DNA of 64,000 bases from Ligula intestinalis. Its lineage: Eukaryota; Platyhelminthes; Cestoda; Diphyllobothriidea; Diphyllobothriidae. Under the pieces are notes generated by a model, which had not been told where the DNA came from, did no database searches, and was given only the letters and a program-made list of their open reading frames with translations. The stretch lies in contig JAYGXS010000002.1 in NCBI GenBank assembly GCA_036362985.1, positions 97,486,717 through 97,550,716 of the forward strand, read 5' to 3'. Positions 32,340 through 41,353 of the stretch are shown in pieces. Made by a program: the position numbers and the translations under genes. How positions within the stretch are numbered: the stretch's first letter is position 1; each line of letters begins with the position of its first letter.

Positions 32340-32945
32340 AATTTGAAGCAAGGCAGAATAGCAGAATTTATTCGCGCGAATAAATTTCGAGAGCGCTTTT
32401 CAGCTGCTTCCGCTCCGTGCATGAACAACGAAATATTAAGAGAATACATCAATTTGAATTTACACAAAATCGATAAAAGCAAGGTCGTATCAACGTGGCA
32501 AGTGGCCAAAAGTTATGTCAACTGTTAAACTTGGGACCAAAGAAATGGGGGAGGAAATTTAACCAAATAAAGGTGTGGTATGTATTTACCACGGCAGTTG
32601 AAGATTGACTACATGGTCTAGTTGCTTACATAGGTCGGGTTTCTCCCACCGTATGTAGGATGCTTCCATGTAGCGTAAGGTCCGGTTTGTTCGTGCTCGA
32701 ACAAGAACGCGGAAAGATGTGTTAGTGTCAACCGAATGACCACTGTCTAGTAGGTGTTTTGTAATAGATGAACGTGGTACTTTGTTCTCCTGTTTTAAAA
32801 GCCAAGAAGGAAAATGCTCAGCAGCCCTGGTTGCCAATTGCCTTTGCGTACGGCCAATGTACATGCATCTGCAAGTGCAGGTAAATTCGTATACACAGTT
32901 CGCGCGAATAAATTCTGCTATTCTGTCTTGCTTCAAACTAGAACG
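32340..32945 (-). mobile_element. Penelope-like element, GIY-YIG nuclease with inverted flank
   Basis: Minus frame 32951-32586: SLKQDRIAEFIRANCVYEFT, CTCRCMYIGRTQRQLATRAA, EHFPSWLLKQENKVPRSSIT and, at the end, KPDLCKQLDHVVNLQLPW. VYEF.C.C...YIGRT..L..R..EH is a complete GIY-YIG core with both tyrosines, the arginine and EH. A 36 bp stretch coding for LKQxRIAEFIRAN is present again in inverted orientation at 32343-32381, so the nuclease lies between inverted flanks, as at 4.3 and 10.5 kb. No stop in the nuclease frame, but the RT is missing. Confidence 0.8.
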
Positions 32946-33253
32946 AGACATAAGACGCTAATCGATGTATACCGTAGGCGAACCGGTTAACTGACAGTAT
33001 TCTCGCAGTGCATCATATGAATAGCAATATTGTAAGTCGGACTACTGGGGCCAAGCTTTTTCAGGTTAATAAAGGCAGTGCTAGCTATATAGCGATTTGA
33101 TGAGGTTGAAAATTCTTCTCTAAGCATGACAAACTACAGGTATTACATATTCTTATAGCCTAAGAAAACATGGGAAAAAATGAATGAAGCATAGAATAAG
33201 TTTAAAGGTTCGTGTGAAAGCACAGTAGATTACAGAATGAGCATGCAACTTAC

Positions 33254-33933
33254 AAACTTCCGTATTTCCCGAACCAATGTAAAGAAAGCGTCTTCTACTC
33301 CTTGACGAGTTTTGGCGGAAGTTTCAATATACGGGATGCCATACTCGCTCGCAAGAGATTGGGCGTCTTTATTAGCAACGGTCCGAACTTGGAGATCTAC
33401 TTTGTTCCCAATGACTTCGAAAAAAAAATAGAGAAACCGTGCAAGACTTACAAACCATTGGGACTTCGTCTGCATCTTTGACGCGTTTAATTTGCTCACG
33501 ATATTGTCCTACTTCTTCGAAACTTTTTGCATTGTTTACGGCAAAAACGCAAAGAAATCCCTCTCCCGTTCGCATGTACTGGTCTCGCATCGCGCTAAGA
33601 CGATAAAATGGGGAATTTCGGTATACCTGTATTCTTCCTGACCAGCTGTGTCGAGGATATCCAACATGCAAGTTTCCCCATCTATGTGGACTTGTTTTCG
33701 GTATGGATCCTCTTGAGGGATAAATTGGACCAGGTAAGGAAAACTTGCCTATCGTAGGGATATATTCGTCAACGAAGCTAAAATGTACTAGAGGCTTAAA
33801 GGCGACTTACAGATTCTGTATGAACTGAATCGTCAGCGCAGTTTTTCCGACGGCACCCGCTGGATCGGAAAAGTATAGTAAGCATCTGAAAAAGTCCAGT
33901 ACCTCCAACAACTACTAGCGTATACTCGGTCAT
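33254..33933 (-). CDS. ras: Ras-family small GTPase, complete G domain in six exons; C-terminal exon missing
   Basis: Exons (minus): 33933-33903, 33859-33811, 33777-33749, 33711-33627, 33594-33452, 33414-33254; 498 nt, 166 codons, every junction in phase. Start MTEY is the canonical Ras start. Visible motifs: P-loop GAGAVGKT (10-17), switch I with T35 (DEYIPTIED), [11 protein letters not shown] with Q61, [20 protein letters not shown] (116-119) and [14 protein letters not shown] (145 onward). This is classical H/K/N-Ras rather than Rap or Rheb. Ras cycles GDP/GTP at the plasma membrane to drive MAPK signalling. Unusual: residue 13 is Ala instead of Gly, 17 is Thr, 33 is Ile. Introns are 43, 33, 37, 32 and 37 nt; the third begins with GC. 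The G domain ends at a good donor (33253, gtaagt), and the hypervariable/CaaX exon was not found downstream. Reading through that donor gives SCMLIL and a stop at 33230, which has a cysteine but one residue too many for CaaX. Confidence 0.88.
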
Positions 33934-34330
33934 CCGCTCAAAAAGAAAAATGGAGTATTTCAAGACAGACCTAACTTCCAATCACTTTAGAAATAAGGCT
34001 GTCTATTCCTGGTTGGTCTACATAAAGGGATTGAGTTCATGGTCGTAGTGCTGTTAAACAAATTTATATTTTTCCAATTTAAGTTATTTTTTAACTTGTC
34101 TGTGAACAAACCTGCACGTAAAAAATTAAACTGCTTGATTAAAACTTAAAAATTATTTGAAACCAGGAGCGGTATAAAGGTATATTAATACACACTGTAG
34201 TAAATCATGTTGTTTATATTTTATTTTCAACGGAGAATACCTTCCTCCAACCAACTTTGGAGCAAAATTCGAACTGCGGCTGACTAAGCGCGCTTACATG
34301 AAAATTTAAATAGACTTCAAAAATGGTAGG

Positions 34331-35340
34331 CGGACGGGCTCTTACCGTTCAATGAGAGCAAGTGCACCACCATTCGAGTTGGCAAATCCAGTTCTTCAAA
34401 TGGCACGGCTTACCGACTGAATGACATACCATTGAAGGAAGTGAACGCCCAGAAGGACTTGGGAATCTGGATCACGCCCTCGCTTAAACCCTCCCTGCAT
34501 TGCACAAAGGTAGCCAAGTCCGCGATGTCGATCCTATACCTCGTCAAACGAGCCTTTTCCAACTTTAATGAAGAGTGCTTCACAAAAGTCTTCGGAACCT
34601 TCGAACGACCGCACCTAGAATCCGCTATCCAAGCTTGGAGACCCTGGGCCAGGAAAGACATCAACATCCTGGAAAAGGTACAACGGCGCGCAACCAAACT
34701 TGTTATGGGGCAGGGCTCGCAGCCTTATGAAACACGGCTGTCGAATCTCAACCTCTTCCCTTTGCGCTACAGGCAGCATTCCGCGTATAACGTCTTCAAG
34801 ACTGCTGTCCTATATCAGGGGATTTTTTCGAATTAGCAACGACCACGAATCTGAGGGGTCATCCCATCAAATTAAAGGTGACAGGGGCCAGGCTGGACGC
34901 TCGGAAACACTTCTTTTCAAAAAGGGTTGTCGGAGCGTGGAATGCGCTTCCTCAGGACGTTGTTATGTTGGAATCGCTAGAGGGTTTTAAGCGAAAACTG
35001 GATCGATAAAGCAGTGCACGATGGATCGTGACAGACAATTTGCAATAATAATAATACTACTTCCAATTTTCAGTAGTATTAGTGTTTATATCCATTCACG
35101 TTTGCTATTTATAACGCCCTCCCACGCATAGCCTCATGCGAAGGTCTCCGCGGTCTACACTACTTGGCTATCTGCGTATTGTGATTACCTGCTGGTGATC
35201 TTATCAGCCAGACCTGACGGCCTAAACATTCACCCTTGGTTCGACCCAAAGCGGACTGTCGACGATCTGGATGGATGCCTCTCGTTTTCCAGTTCCGTTG
35301 GCGTACCCTGCAATCAGCAATATACTGATACTGATACTAG
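34331..35340 (+). mobile_element. CR1-type non-LTR retrotransposon, 5'-truncated
   Basis: Starts in the RT palm/thumb: LPFNESKCTTIRVGKSS, then EVNAQKDLGIWITPSLKPSL, ECFTKVFGTFERPHLESAIQ, AWRPWARKDINILEKVQRRA, and after a frameshift near 34810 FELATTTNLRGHP-like and FFSKRVVGAWNALPQDVV pieces. These match 47790-48400 of the best CR1 copy. The 3' UTR runs to ATACTGATACTGATACTAG at about 35322-35340, a short-repeat tail of the kind that ends CR1 elements. One frameshift; inactive fragment. Confidence 0.75.
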
Positions 35341-35689
35341 TTATGAATAAAGCCTTATATTGTTTTTTTCGTATTTCCTGTCGACGAAAAGGTAACTAAG
35401 GATTTCTTTTATGTGAATTGCCATCTCTTGAAGTCGAGGGCCTCTGCCTCCCTTAACATGTCACAATTTGTTTACTTGTGCGTCTGATTCAACAGGGTAA
35501 GGAACATACGTACACATTGCACACTGCCAAAAATGTCATAATTATAAGGCTGTTTTGCTCAAATGAAAAACTTTTGGTCCTTTCTCTTTTCTCTATTTAT
35601 GGCAGATTTTCACCACTTGGGACGGGAACATATGGTAGCAAGAATTTTAAATTTTTCTTTGAAGGAAGCTTCTTGTAGGCCATAGTACA
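35341..35689. other. No gene recognised
   Basis: AT-rich, nothing supported. Confidence 0.4.
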
Positions 35690-36093
35690 ACAAAACTTCT
35701 AAAGTTGAACATGTAGAGGCTTTATCACTACAAATATACAAAACGTCTTACCGAAAACGTAACTGAAAACTTTCTAATGTAGGCTAACCACTAGTGAGTA
35801 ATTTACCAGGCTATCCTATCGGAAAAAGTATAAAACAGTATATGAGGATAACTATGAAGATAAGGAAATGATACAACTTACTTAGATCCTTCACGATCCT
35901 TGCCAGCCATTGCCAAGAAATTGACTTGCCAAAGGATGACTTCGTGAAGATTGGGATCAAAGTTCGCCGGGTCGCAATCGCGAGATTTGAGAGCAATCCC
36001 TTTTGTAAATTGGTGTTGGATCCTCCACAGCCCGGGACTGATCACCAGAGAAAGGTGTCGTTAAAGAGCAAAGGAAACAGCGGCAAGTGAGGA
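35690..36093 (-). mobile_element. CR1 5' UTR fragment without its body
   Basis: The reverse complement matches 43557-43950, the 5' end of the best CR1 copy: CTCCTCACTTGCCGCTGTTT, ATCGTGAAGGATCTAAGTAA, GTTGTATCATTTC, AGACGTTTTGTATATTTGTA and GATAAA. Homology starts at the same position in both, which fixes the 5' end of this CR1 family near 43557. No ORF1 follows. Confidence 0.6.
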
Positions 36094-36587
36094 GATAAAT
36101 TGGCTGTCAAGTGTTGTTTGCAAGAAAGTTGCTAGCGAAGAGCACGTGGTCAGAAACAGAAGTGCTGTATTTCGTTAAAGCAATACTTCGGAAAAGTGAT
36201 AAATTTTATAGAACGCATAAGTTGACCTAAGAGCCCACATAACTCCCTTACAAGAGCGTTGGTGGGTTACAAACGCTCGACAAAAGAGGATGTACCAAAA
36301 GGTTCAATAACAAAGTCTCGCAAGTTGGTAGGAAAACGAACATGTCTACCGGAACGAGTGGAAGGGGGGAAGGGCTGAGACGGATGGGGGTAGGTTCGGG
36401 TGAGAAGAGTGGCATAGGGCTGGGGGCAGCAGGTGGAGTGCAGGGTGAAGATGCCGTGGAAGTGAACGGAACAGGTGATGGTGAAGTGCATTCAACGTAG
36501 GGCGGACTCCATCTGTCGATGGAGACCGTGTTAAGAGTACTTGTCTGACTCTGCAGAATACAGTCTAACACTATATATACGGTAAAC
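36094..36587. other. No gene recognised
   Basis: A proline-rich minus frame (36589-36248) arises from pyrimidine-rich sequence; it has no family resemblance and I do not call it a gene. Confidence 0.35.
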
Positions 36588-37047
36588 AATAATAATAATC
36601 ATATGTTTATTATGCCAGTTTACAGGCAATTGTAAAGAGTTGGTAATGCACCTCTTGGGCGCTTTCCAACACCTCGAAGACCGGAAAAAACCTAAAACAA
36701 AATCCCTATGTTTCAGCCAGTATTTGTTTTGTTTCAGGTTTTTAGTTTTGTCAATACTGGGCGAGATAGGGAGTTTGTTTCAAGTGAAAAAAAACCTGCC
36801 TTCAAAGGCATGATAAAAACGGAATAAATTTACAGTTGTAAGCTGAGTTGACTCATCAGCAGGAGAACTGTTTCATATCGTTTAAAAACATTAGTTCCGG
36901 ATGGAGAGGGTTGGCACAAGAACACAGTGTTCTCAATCTTCCTTCAATGGTTGTCGGCAAAAGTTGCGCGCTATCGGCTGAAGGGTGAGCAGACTGCGGG
37001 CTGCTGCTTCAGCCGCATTAGTCTTCAGCAGTGAAGCCTGGCGGGGT

Positions 37048-38232
37048 TCAAAGTCCACGAACGCCATCAGAGTGAAAGAGAGATTCCACCGAGTCAGCAC
37101 CCAAAATTCGTGAAAGTTGTCCTGAATGTAGAAAACTAGGTATAGCTCTCTTAAACATAGGGTAGTTTTGCTGGGTTTTAATACTTTTGGGCAGCTTATT
37201 CCAGATTGATATGGCATTTACTGAAAAGAATTGCCGGTACTTAACTGTGCGTGCCATAGGAAGAAATAAAAATACGTCTCGATGATTGGCGCGTCGAGAG
37301 TGCTCTAGCTGCCTTATTGAACTAAGAGGATTAAAGGTTTGACCATTCAAAAGTTTAAACAGTGAAAATAGACCCTTCTGCAATCGACGAAGCCATAGGG
37401 GATCCAGCTTTATAAGTTCGCACCTTTGTTGGTAGGTTAAGTTACGGTGTTCTGTAGTAAAAACTCTTCTAGTGAAGAAGTGCTGCACCGATTCTATTTT
37501 CTTCCATTCACTAGTGCGCAGAAGACTGAATAAGGGTGAGCAGTATTCAAGACTAGATTTCACGTACATATTATAAACGCTCGTTCTAACCTTGATAGTC
37601 TTAAATCTTCTAAGGATAAATCCGGTGGTTCGGCGTGCTTTCGAGACTATCAGGGCACAGTGCTCTGACAAATTGAGACTATTAGAGTAGGATATGCCCA
37701 AATCCTTGGTAACTCCTGGGACATTTAATTCGTGGCCGTCAATGCTTAATTCCGGTTGATGATCGTCGCCAACAACCATAACGGAACATTTGTGCCATGA
37801 AAGGGTGAGGCGCCATGTGCAACACCACTGGGCGAAGGCCTGAAGACCCTTTTTTATCAGCTCGAGCACGATGTTGCGATCTGCCGGTTTATATCGATAA
37901 GCGACTTTTAAATCATCAGCGTACATGAAGGGTCTGCCATACTGAAAACAATCTGAAACGTCGTTGACAAACAGGCAAAATAGAAGCAGACCCAGTACAC
38001 TACCCTGTATAACTCCACTCCTCACATGCGTGGGGTTGGGGATAACATTGGAAATTTTTACTCGTTGTGTGTGAGCATCCAAATAGTAAGATATGATGTT
38101 CAGAGGCTTGCTACCTATGCCGAAGGAAGCCAGTTTCTGAAGTAAGAGGTTATGATCGACCCGATCAAAGGCCTTACTAAAATCAAGAAAGACGTTATAA
38201 ATGGCAAAACCACTGTCTCTAGATTGCAGCAC
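37048..38232 (-). CDS. CR1 reverse transcriptase, C-terminal two thirds (open frame)
   Basis: 394 open codons beginning just before RT motif 3. NVFLDFSKAFDRVDHNLLLQ (palm A, catalytic D), SGVIQGSVLGLLLFCLFVND (motif 4) and MYADDLKVAYRY (palm C, DD) are all present, followed by thumb KDLGISYSNSLNLSEHC and a C-terminal domain ending DSVESLFHSDGVRGL. Known role: copies element RNA onto nicked DNA. The true reading frame starts upstream at 39640 and is broken by the frameshift at about 38260, so it is not expected to make a full enzyme. It shares about 96 percent of residues by eye with 58579-57701. Confidence 0.85.
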   Translation of the reverse strand: MLQSRDSGFAIYNVFLDFSKAFDRVDHNLLLQKLASFGIGSKPLNIISYYLDAHTQRVKISNVIPNPTHVRSGVIQGSVLGLLLFCLFVNDVSDCFQYGRPFMYADDLKVAYRYKPADRNIVLELIKKGLQAFAQWCCTWRLTLSWHKCSVMVVGDDHQPELSIDGHELNVPGVTKDLGISYSNSLNLSEHCALIVSKARRTTGFILRRFKTIKVRTSVYNMYVKSSLEYCSPLFSLLRTSEWKKIESVQHFFTRRVFTTEHRNLTYQQRCELIKLDPLWLRRLQKGLFSLFKLLNGQTFNPLSSIRQLEHSRRANHRDVFLFLPMARTVKYRQFFSVNAISIWNKLPKSIKTQQNYPMFKRAIPSFLHSGQLSRILGADSVESLFHSDGVRGL

Positions 38233-38290
38233 ATAATCTACGAAAGGGAGCTGGCAGGTATCACAAGATCATTTTTTCGGGAAAGCCATT

Positions 38291-39586
38291 TTAAGCATTA
38301 TTGAGCAGGTTGTTCTCTGTCAAGTGATGCATCATCTTTTCTTTGATCAAGGTCTCCAAGATCTTCGAGGCTGCGGGAAGTGTATTTATTGGCCTAAAGT
38401 TGTCGAATGATGTCGATCGGCCATGCTTGCGAATAGGCATTATGTGCGATTCCTTCCACAACGAAGGAAAGGTTTTGCTCTCAAGAGCAAGATTAAATAC
38501 CTTACAAAGAATAGACGGAAAGATATCATTCGCTTCAGCTTTTAGAAGGCTAACTGGGACGCCATCTGGTCCTGGACTATAGGATTGACGATAACGACGA
38601 ATGGCTACAGTCACATCCCAGATGGTAATACTTATGGTTTCGAGTATGGTATCCGTCCAAGCCTGGATAACCGGAGGTGCAGCGAACGAGCTTTCACTTA
38701 ACGTTTTGGATAGGAACGCATTGAAGCTATCGGCGGTCAACTTAGCGTCAGCTTTGGGGTTTCCTAAAGCATCTTGAAGTATGGGGTGCTGCGTTTTCCT
38801 CTGCGCTTTTACTGTACGCGAAAAGAGTTTGGCAACATTAAGGGAAGGTTTTTCAGCGAAGTGAGCCTCATCGGCTATCTGCTTTTCTTTGGAGAGCTTC
38901 TTAGCCTGCTCAAAGATCAGTGTGATCAAGGGCAGAACGGAAGTGTCATTCTGCCGATGCAAACGACGAGAGAGTTTACGCAGCCTACGACGGAAAGACA
39001 GAGGAAGGTACACTTCATCCTTGACATGTATTACTTTCTTACGGGGGACGAAGTGGAGGATGAGTTGATCCAACACTTTGTACAGTGCATCGGTACAAAC
39101 ATTTACATCCAAACATTGGAAAAATTCAGACCAGTCGAGAGCGTTTAGATGTGCCAGTAGGTCAGCTGTATTTGCTGATCGGAAGTCATGATAAAGACTA
39201 TACTTTTGGGAAAATGTTTTATCCGCCTCCAGTTCTAGTTCACTAACAACTGTAAGATGGTCTGAACTCCCAAGTGCGTCTAAGGATGACACTGAAAGTG
39301 GTTCGCATCCCCTACAAAAAATGAGGTCGAGTATGTTTGCTCCTCGAGTGGTAAAATCGACTACCTGATCCCACATGCCAATATCTATTGCCTCAAGTAA
39401 GTTCTCGAACTTTGCAGGACCGGATGGTGTAAACCATTGCACGTCAGGAAGGTTAAAATCACCTGCAATCAAGCAATACTTAAGATTTAAGTCAGCAGCG
39501 GCATGAAATGCCTGCGGGAGACAAAGATCGTAGTCTGCATTGGCATTAGGTGGGCGATAAACACAGCCAACAAGTAAGGAGGATTT
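38291..39586 (-). pseudogene. CR1 AP endonuclease C-terminal part and RT start
   Basis: Open from the insertion boundary: SLLVGCVYRPPNANADYDLC, YCLIAGDFNLPDVQW, NILDLIFCRGCEP, LGSSDHLTVVSELE (the SDH motif of APE nucleases), then a lysine-rich linker (FRRRLRKLSRRLHRQ), then RT motifs 1-2 (YSPGPDGVPVSLL, LWKESHIMPIRKHGR, NFRPINTLPAASKILE). Ends in a stop just after HLTENNLLNNA. The first 54 nt of the open frame (39640-39587) come from the inserted element, not from CR1. Confidence 0.8.
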
Positions 39587-39865
39587 CATGGAAAGGCATT
39601 CTTTGGGAAATAGGTAGTTTATTGCGTAAATTTTCGACACTGGTTCCCCAGTTCGTCATCAGACTTGAGAGAAATGTGCAAACAACAGTTAGCATTTCAA
39701 AGTGCTGATACAGTTATATAGTCATCTGGTGGGGGGGGGGTTAATTGGGGTTTACAATTCGCGTCATATCGTGATGGACATGATTATCAGTTGCAATAAA
39801 CTACCTATTTCCCAAAGAATGCCTTTCCATGAAATTACATTTCTTGGGATGCCTGCCTTTCGATT
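39587..39865 (-). mobile_element. 279 bp insertion with hammerhead-like core, 44 bp inverted repeat and 12 bp target duplication
   Basis: TAAGGAGGATTT occurs at 39575-39586 and again at 39866-39877; removing the interval restores the CR1 endonuclease frame (KNKSSLLVGCVYRPP), so the target duplication is exact. Inside, GATTTCATGGAAAGGCATTC.. at 39582-39625 and its perfect reverse complement at 39793-39836 form a 44 bp inverted repeat; one arm overlaps the target site by five bases. On the minus strand follow a C11 run, a TATATAACTG stretch and a hammerhead-like core (39662-39632). No coding capacity. It is homologous to 23265-23460 and shares its order of parts with 41080-41353. Confidence 0.75.
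39628..39664 (-). ncRNA. Hammerhead-like core inside the 279 bp insertion
   Basis: Minus strand CTGATGA (39662-39656), stem ACTGG / loop GGAA / CCAGT, then CGAAAATTTACG with GAAA at 39635-39632. Stem II is perfect over five pairs, and the core sequence is canonical, the best-formed of the set. The stem III region is AATTT-like and short. Confidence 0.55.
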
Positions 39866-41079
39866 TAAGGAGGATTTGTTTTTTAGAACAACTCGTAGCC
39901 AGCAGCTCTCCTCCACCGCTGTGAATTGTGGATAGTCCAACGGGAGAAATGCAAGTGGCTGCTTAATATAGATGCAGCTTCCTCCGCCACGGCCATTGTT
40001 TCGATCGTTCCGAACGCATGAATAGCCTAGAACAGATAGTTCTGAGTCAGCTACAGAGGCCGATGCCCATGTCTCAGTTACCATAACAATGTCTGGGCGG
40101 TTGACGAAAACCATAGTCTGGAGCAGAGGCATTTTATTAATCAGTGATCTGGCATTTAAAACGACCAATTTAAGAGAGCATGTCTGAGGTTTCGGTGGCG
40201 GGACAGCTAGGCCGTCACTGTTACCAGCTTCGACCAGAGCGATGTCCTTTTGACCTGAACTATTTTTCCCTCTCTTATTTTGAGATTTGTCTCGCCATTG
40301 GTTCTCCGTTTTTCCACCTCTATTATTAGCTGTCTCATCTTTCTCCGCTCTTTCAACTCGTAATAGAGAAGACAAGCAATGTATGGTATCAGTTGCATCA
40401 GCCCTTTGAATGACGAAATATTTGTTCTTCCGTTCAAGCACTTTGAAGGGACCATCTTATGGTGTGAACTGCATCGTGCCGGACAAACACGAATGGGGAT
40501 GTGTGCAAGTCGTCATGCACGAAAACGCGTCGAGGTGTCGCGCGTGTAGGGATTGGGCAGAGTGCGGCCATGCGTTGCAGCAGCTGTTGCACGAAGTTGT
40601 TCGTGGCGTCAGGGGTGACGGAGGAAGACTGCACGAGTTCACTAGGTAAACGGAGGGATGTGCCACAAACGAGATCAGCGGCAGTGCATTGAATGTCTCG
40701 CTTAACAGCCGAGCGAATGCCGAGGAAGAACCGCTGGTTGTGCGGGGCAGGTTGAGACATCAACGCGGACTTCAACTGACGGTAAAGGCGTTTCATGAAG
40801 CCGATTGATGCTGAATGATAGGCAGTGGTGGTGATATGTGAGCACCCGAGCAGTTTGGTTCACTCACGCAAGAGTACAGATTTAAACTAACTTCCGCGGT
40901 CAGTAGTGAGGGTAGCTGGAACACCGAAGTAGGCTATCCAGTGCGTAAGGAAAACCATGGCATTATTCTGTGCCGAGGAATCCGAGATGGGAACAGCGAT
41001 GGGCCATCGTGTGAAACAATCAACAGCAGTCAGAATGCGCGGGAAACCACGAGATGGCGGCAACGGTCCGACTTAATCC

Positions 41080-41353
41080 GCGGACCGCAAGAACATCCCC
41101 CCTGTCTCATCTGGGCATGGCAACCAGCGTTTTACCCGCGCAGGTGCCCACATTCAGGAGACGAAGGAAAGCTCAGCTGCTTAATTACCCTCACCATTTT
41201 CCTCCCCCTCCCCCTCCCTAAATTTGACGATTATATAATCGCTGTTATTAAATTACCAATTTTATTCCCCATGTCATGTACTGGTCTGACGATGACTGAC
41301 CGAAAACGATCGTTTGCCAACACGACTTTTCAATCGTAGAAATGGGAATTTTC
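41080..41353 (+). mobile_element. ~275 bp insertion with hammerhead-like core inside gypsy integrase
   Basis: The integrase frame breaks between RFQHVYM and D-VGPLPPS; in other gypsy copies these are adjacent. The flanks ACTTAATCC (41071-41079) and ACTGAACC (41354-41361) may be a diverged target duplication. Inside are a C-rich run (CCCCCTCCCCCTCCC), TTATATAATCGCTGTTATTA and a core at 41286-41308. Order and size (C-run, TATATAA stretch, core) parallel the 279 bp insertion at 39587-39865. Confidence 0.55.
41286..41308 (+). ncRNA. Hammerhead-like core inside the gypsy insertion
   Basis: CTGACGA (41286-41292), TGACTGACC, then GAAAACG (41302-41308). Stem II is short and poor, so this is the weaker of the two inserted cores. 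Confidence 0.35.

Larger units (their letters stand above)
36588..40380 (-). mobile_element. CR1-type non-LTR retrotransposon, long copy (ORF1 end, APE, RT, 3' UTR)
   Basis: Minus strand. Order: end of ORF1 (RRTNGETNLKIREGKIVQVK, about 40330-40207), AP endonuclease (LNARSLINKMP, IVMVTETWAS, then LLVGCVYRPPNA, IAGDFNLPDVQW, SSDHLTVV), linker, RT (SPGPDGVPVSLLK, FLDFSKAFDRVDH, MYADDLKV) and C-terminal domain to 37048. The 3' UTR ends with ATAATAAACATATG and an (ATT)n tail at 36588-36600. Two lesions interrupt the coding: a 279 bp insertion at 39587-39865 and a frameshift at 38233-38290. The 5' end at about 40380 joins gypsy sequence, so the copy is 5'-truncated and sits in a gypsy element. Near-identical RT ends occur at 57240-58669 and 62404-63564. 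Confidence 0.9.

Noticed and set aside
36248..36589. Proline-rich 113-codon minus frame
   Set aside because: Pyrimidine-rich DNA gives P/S/T-rich frames; it starts in the CR1 tail and has no homologue I recognise.
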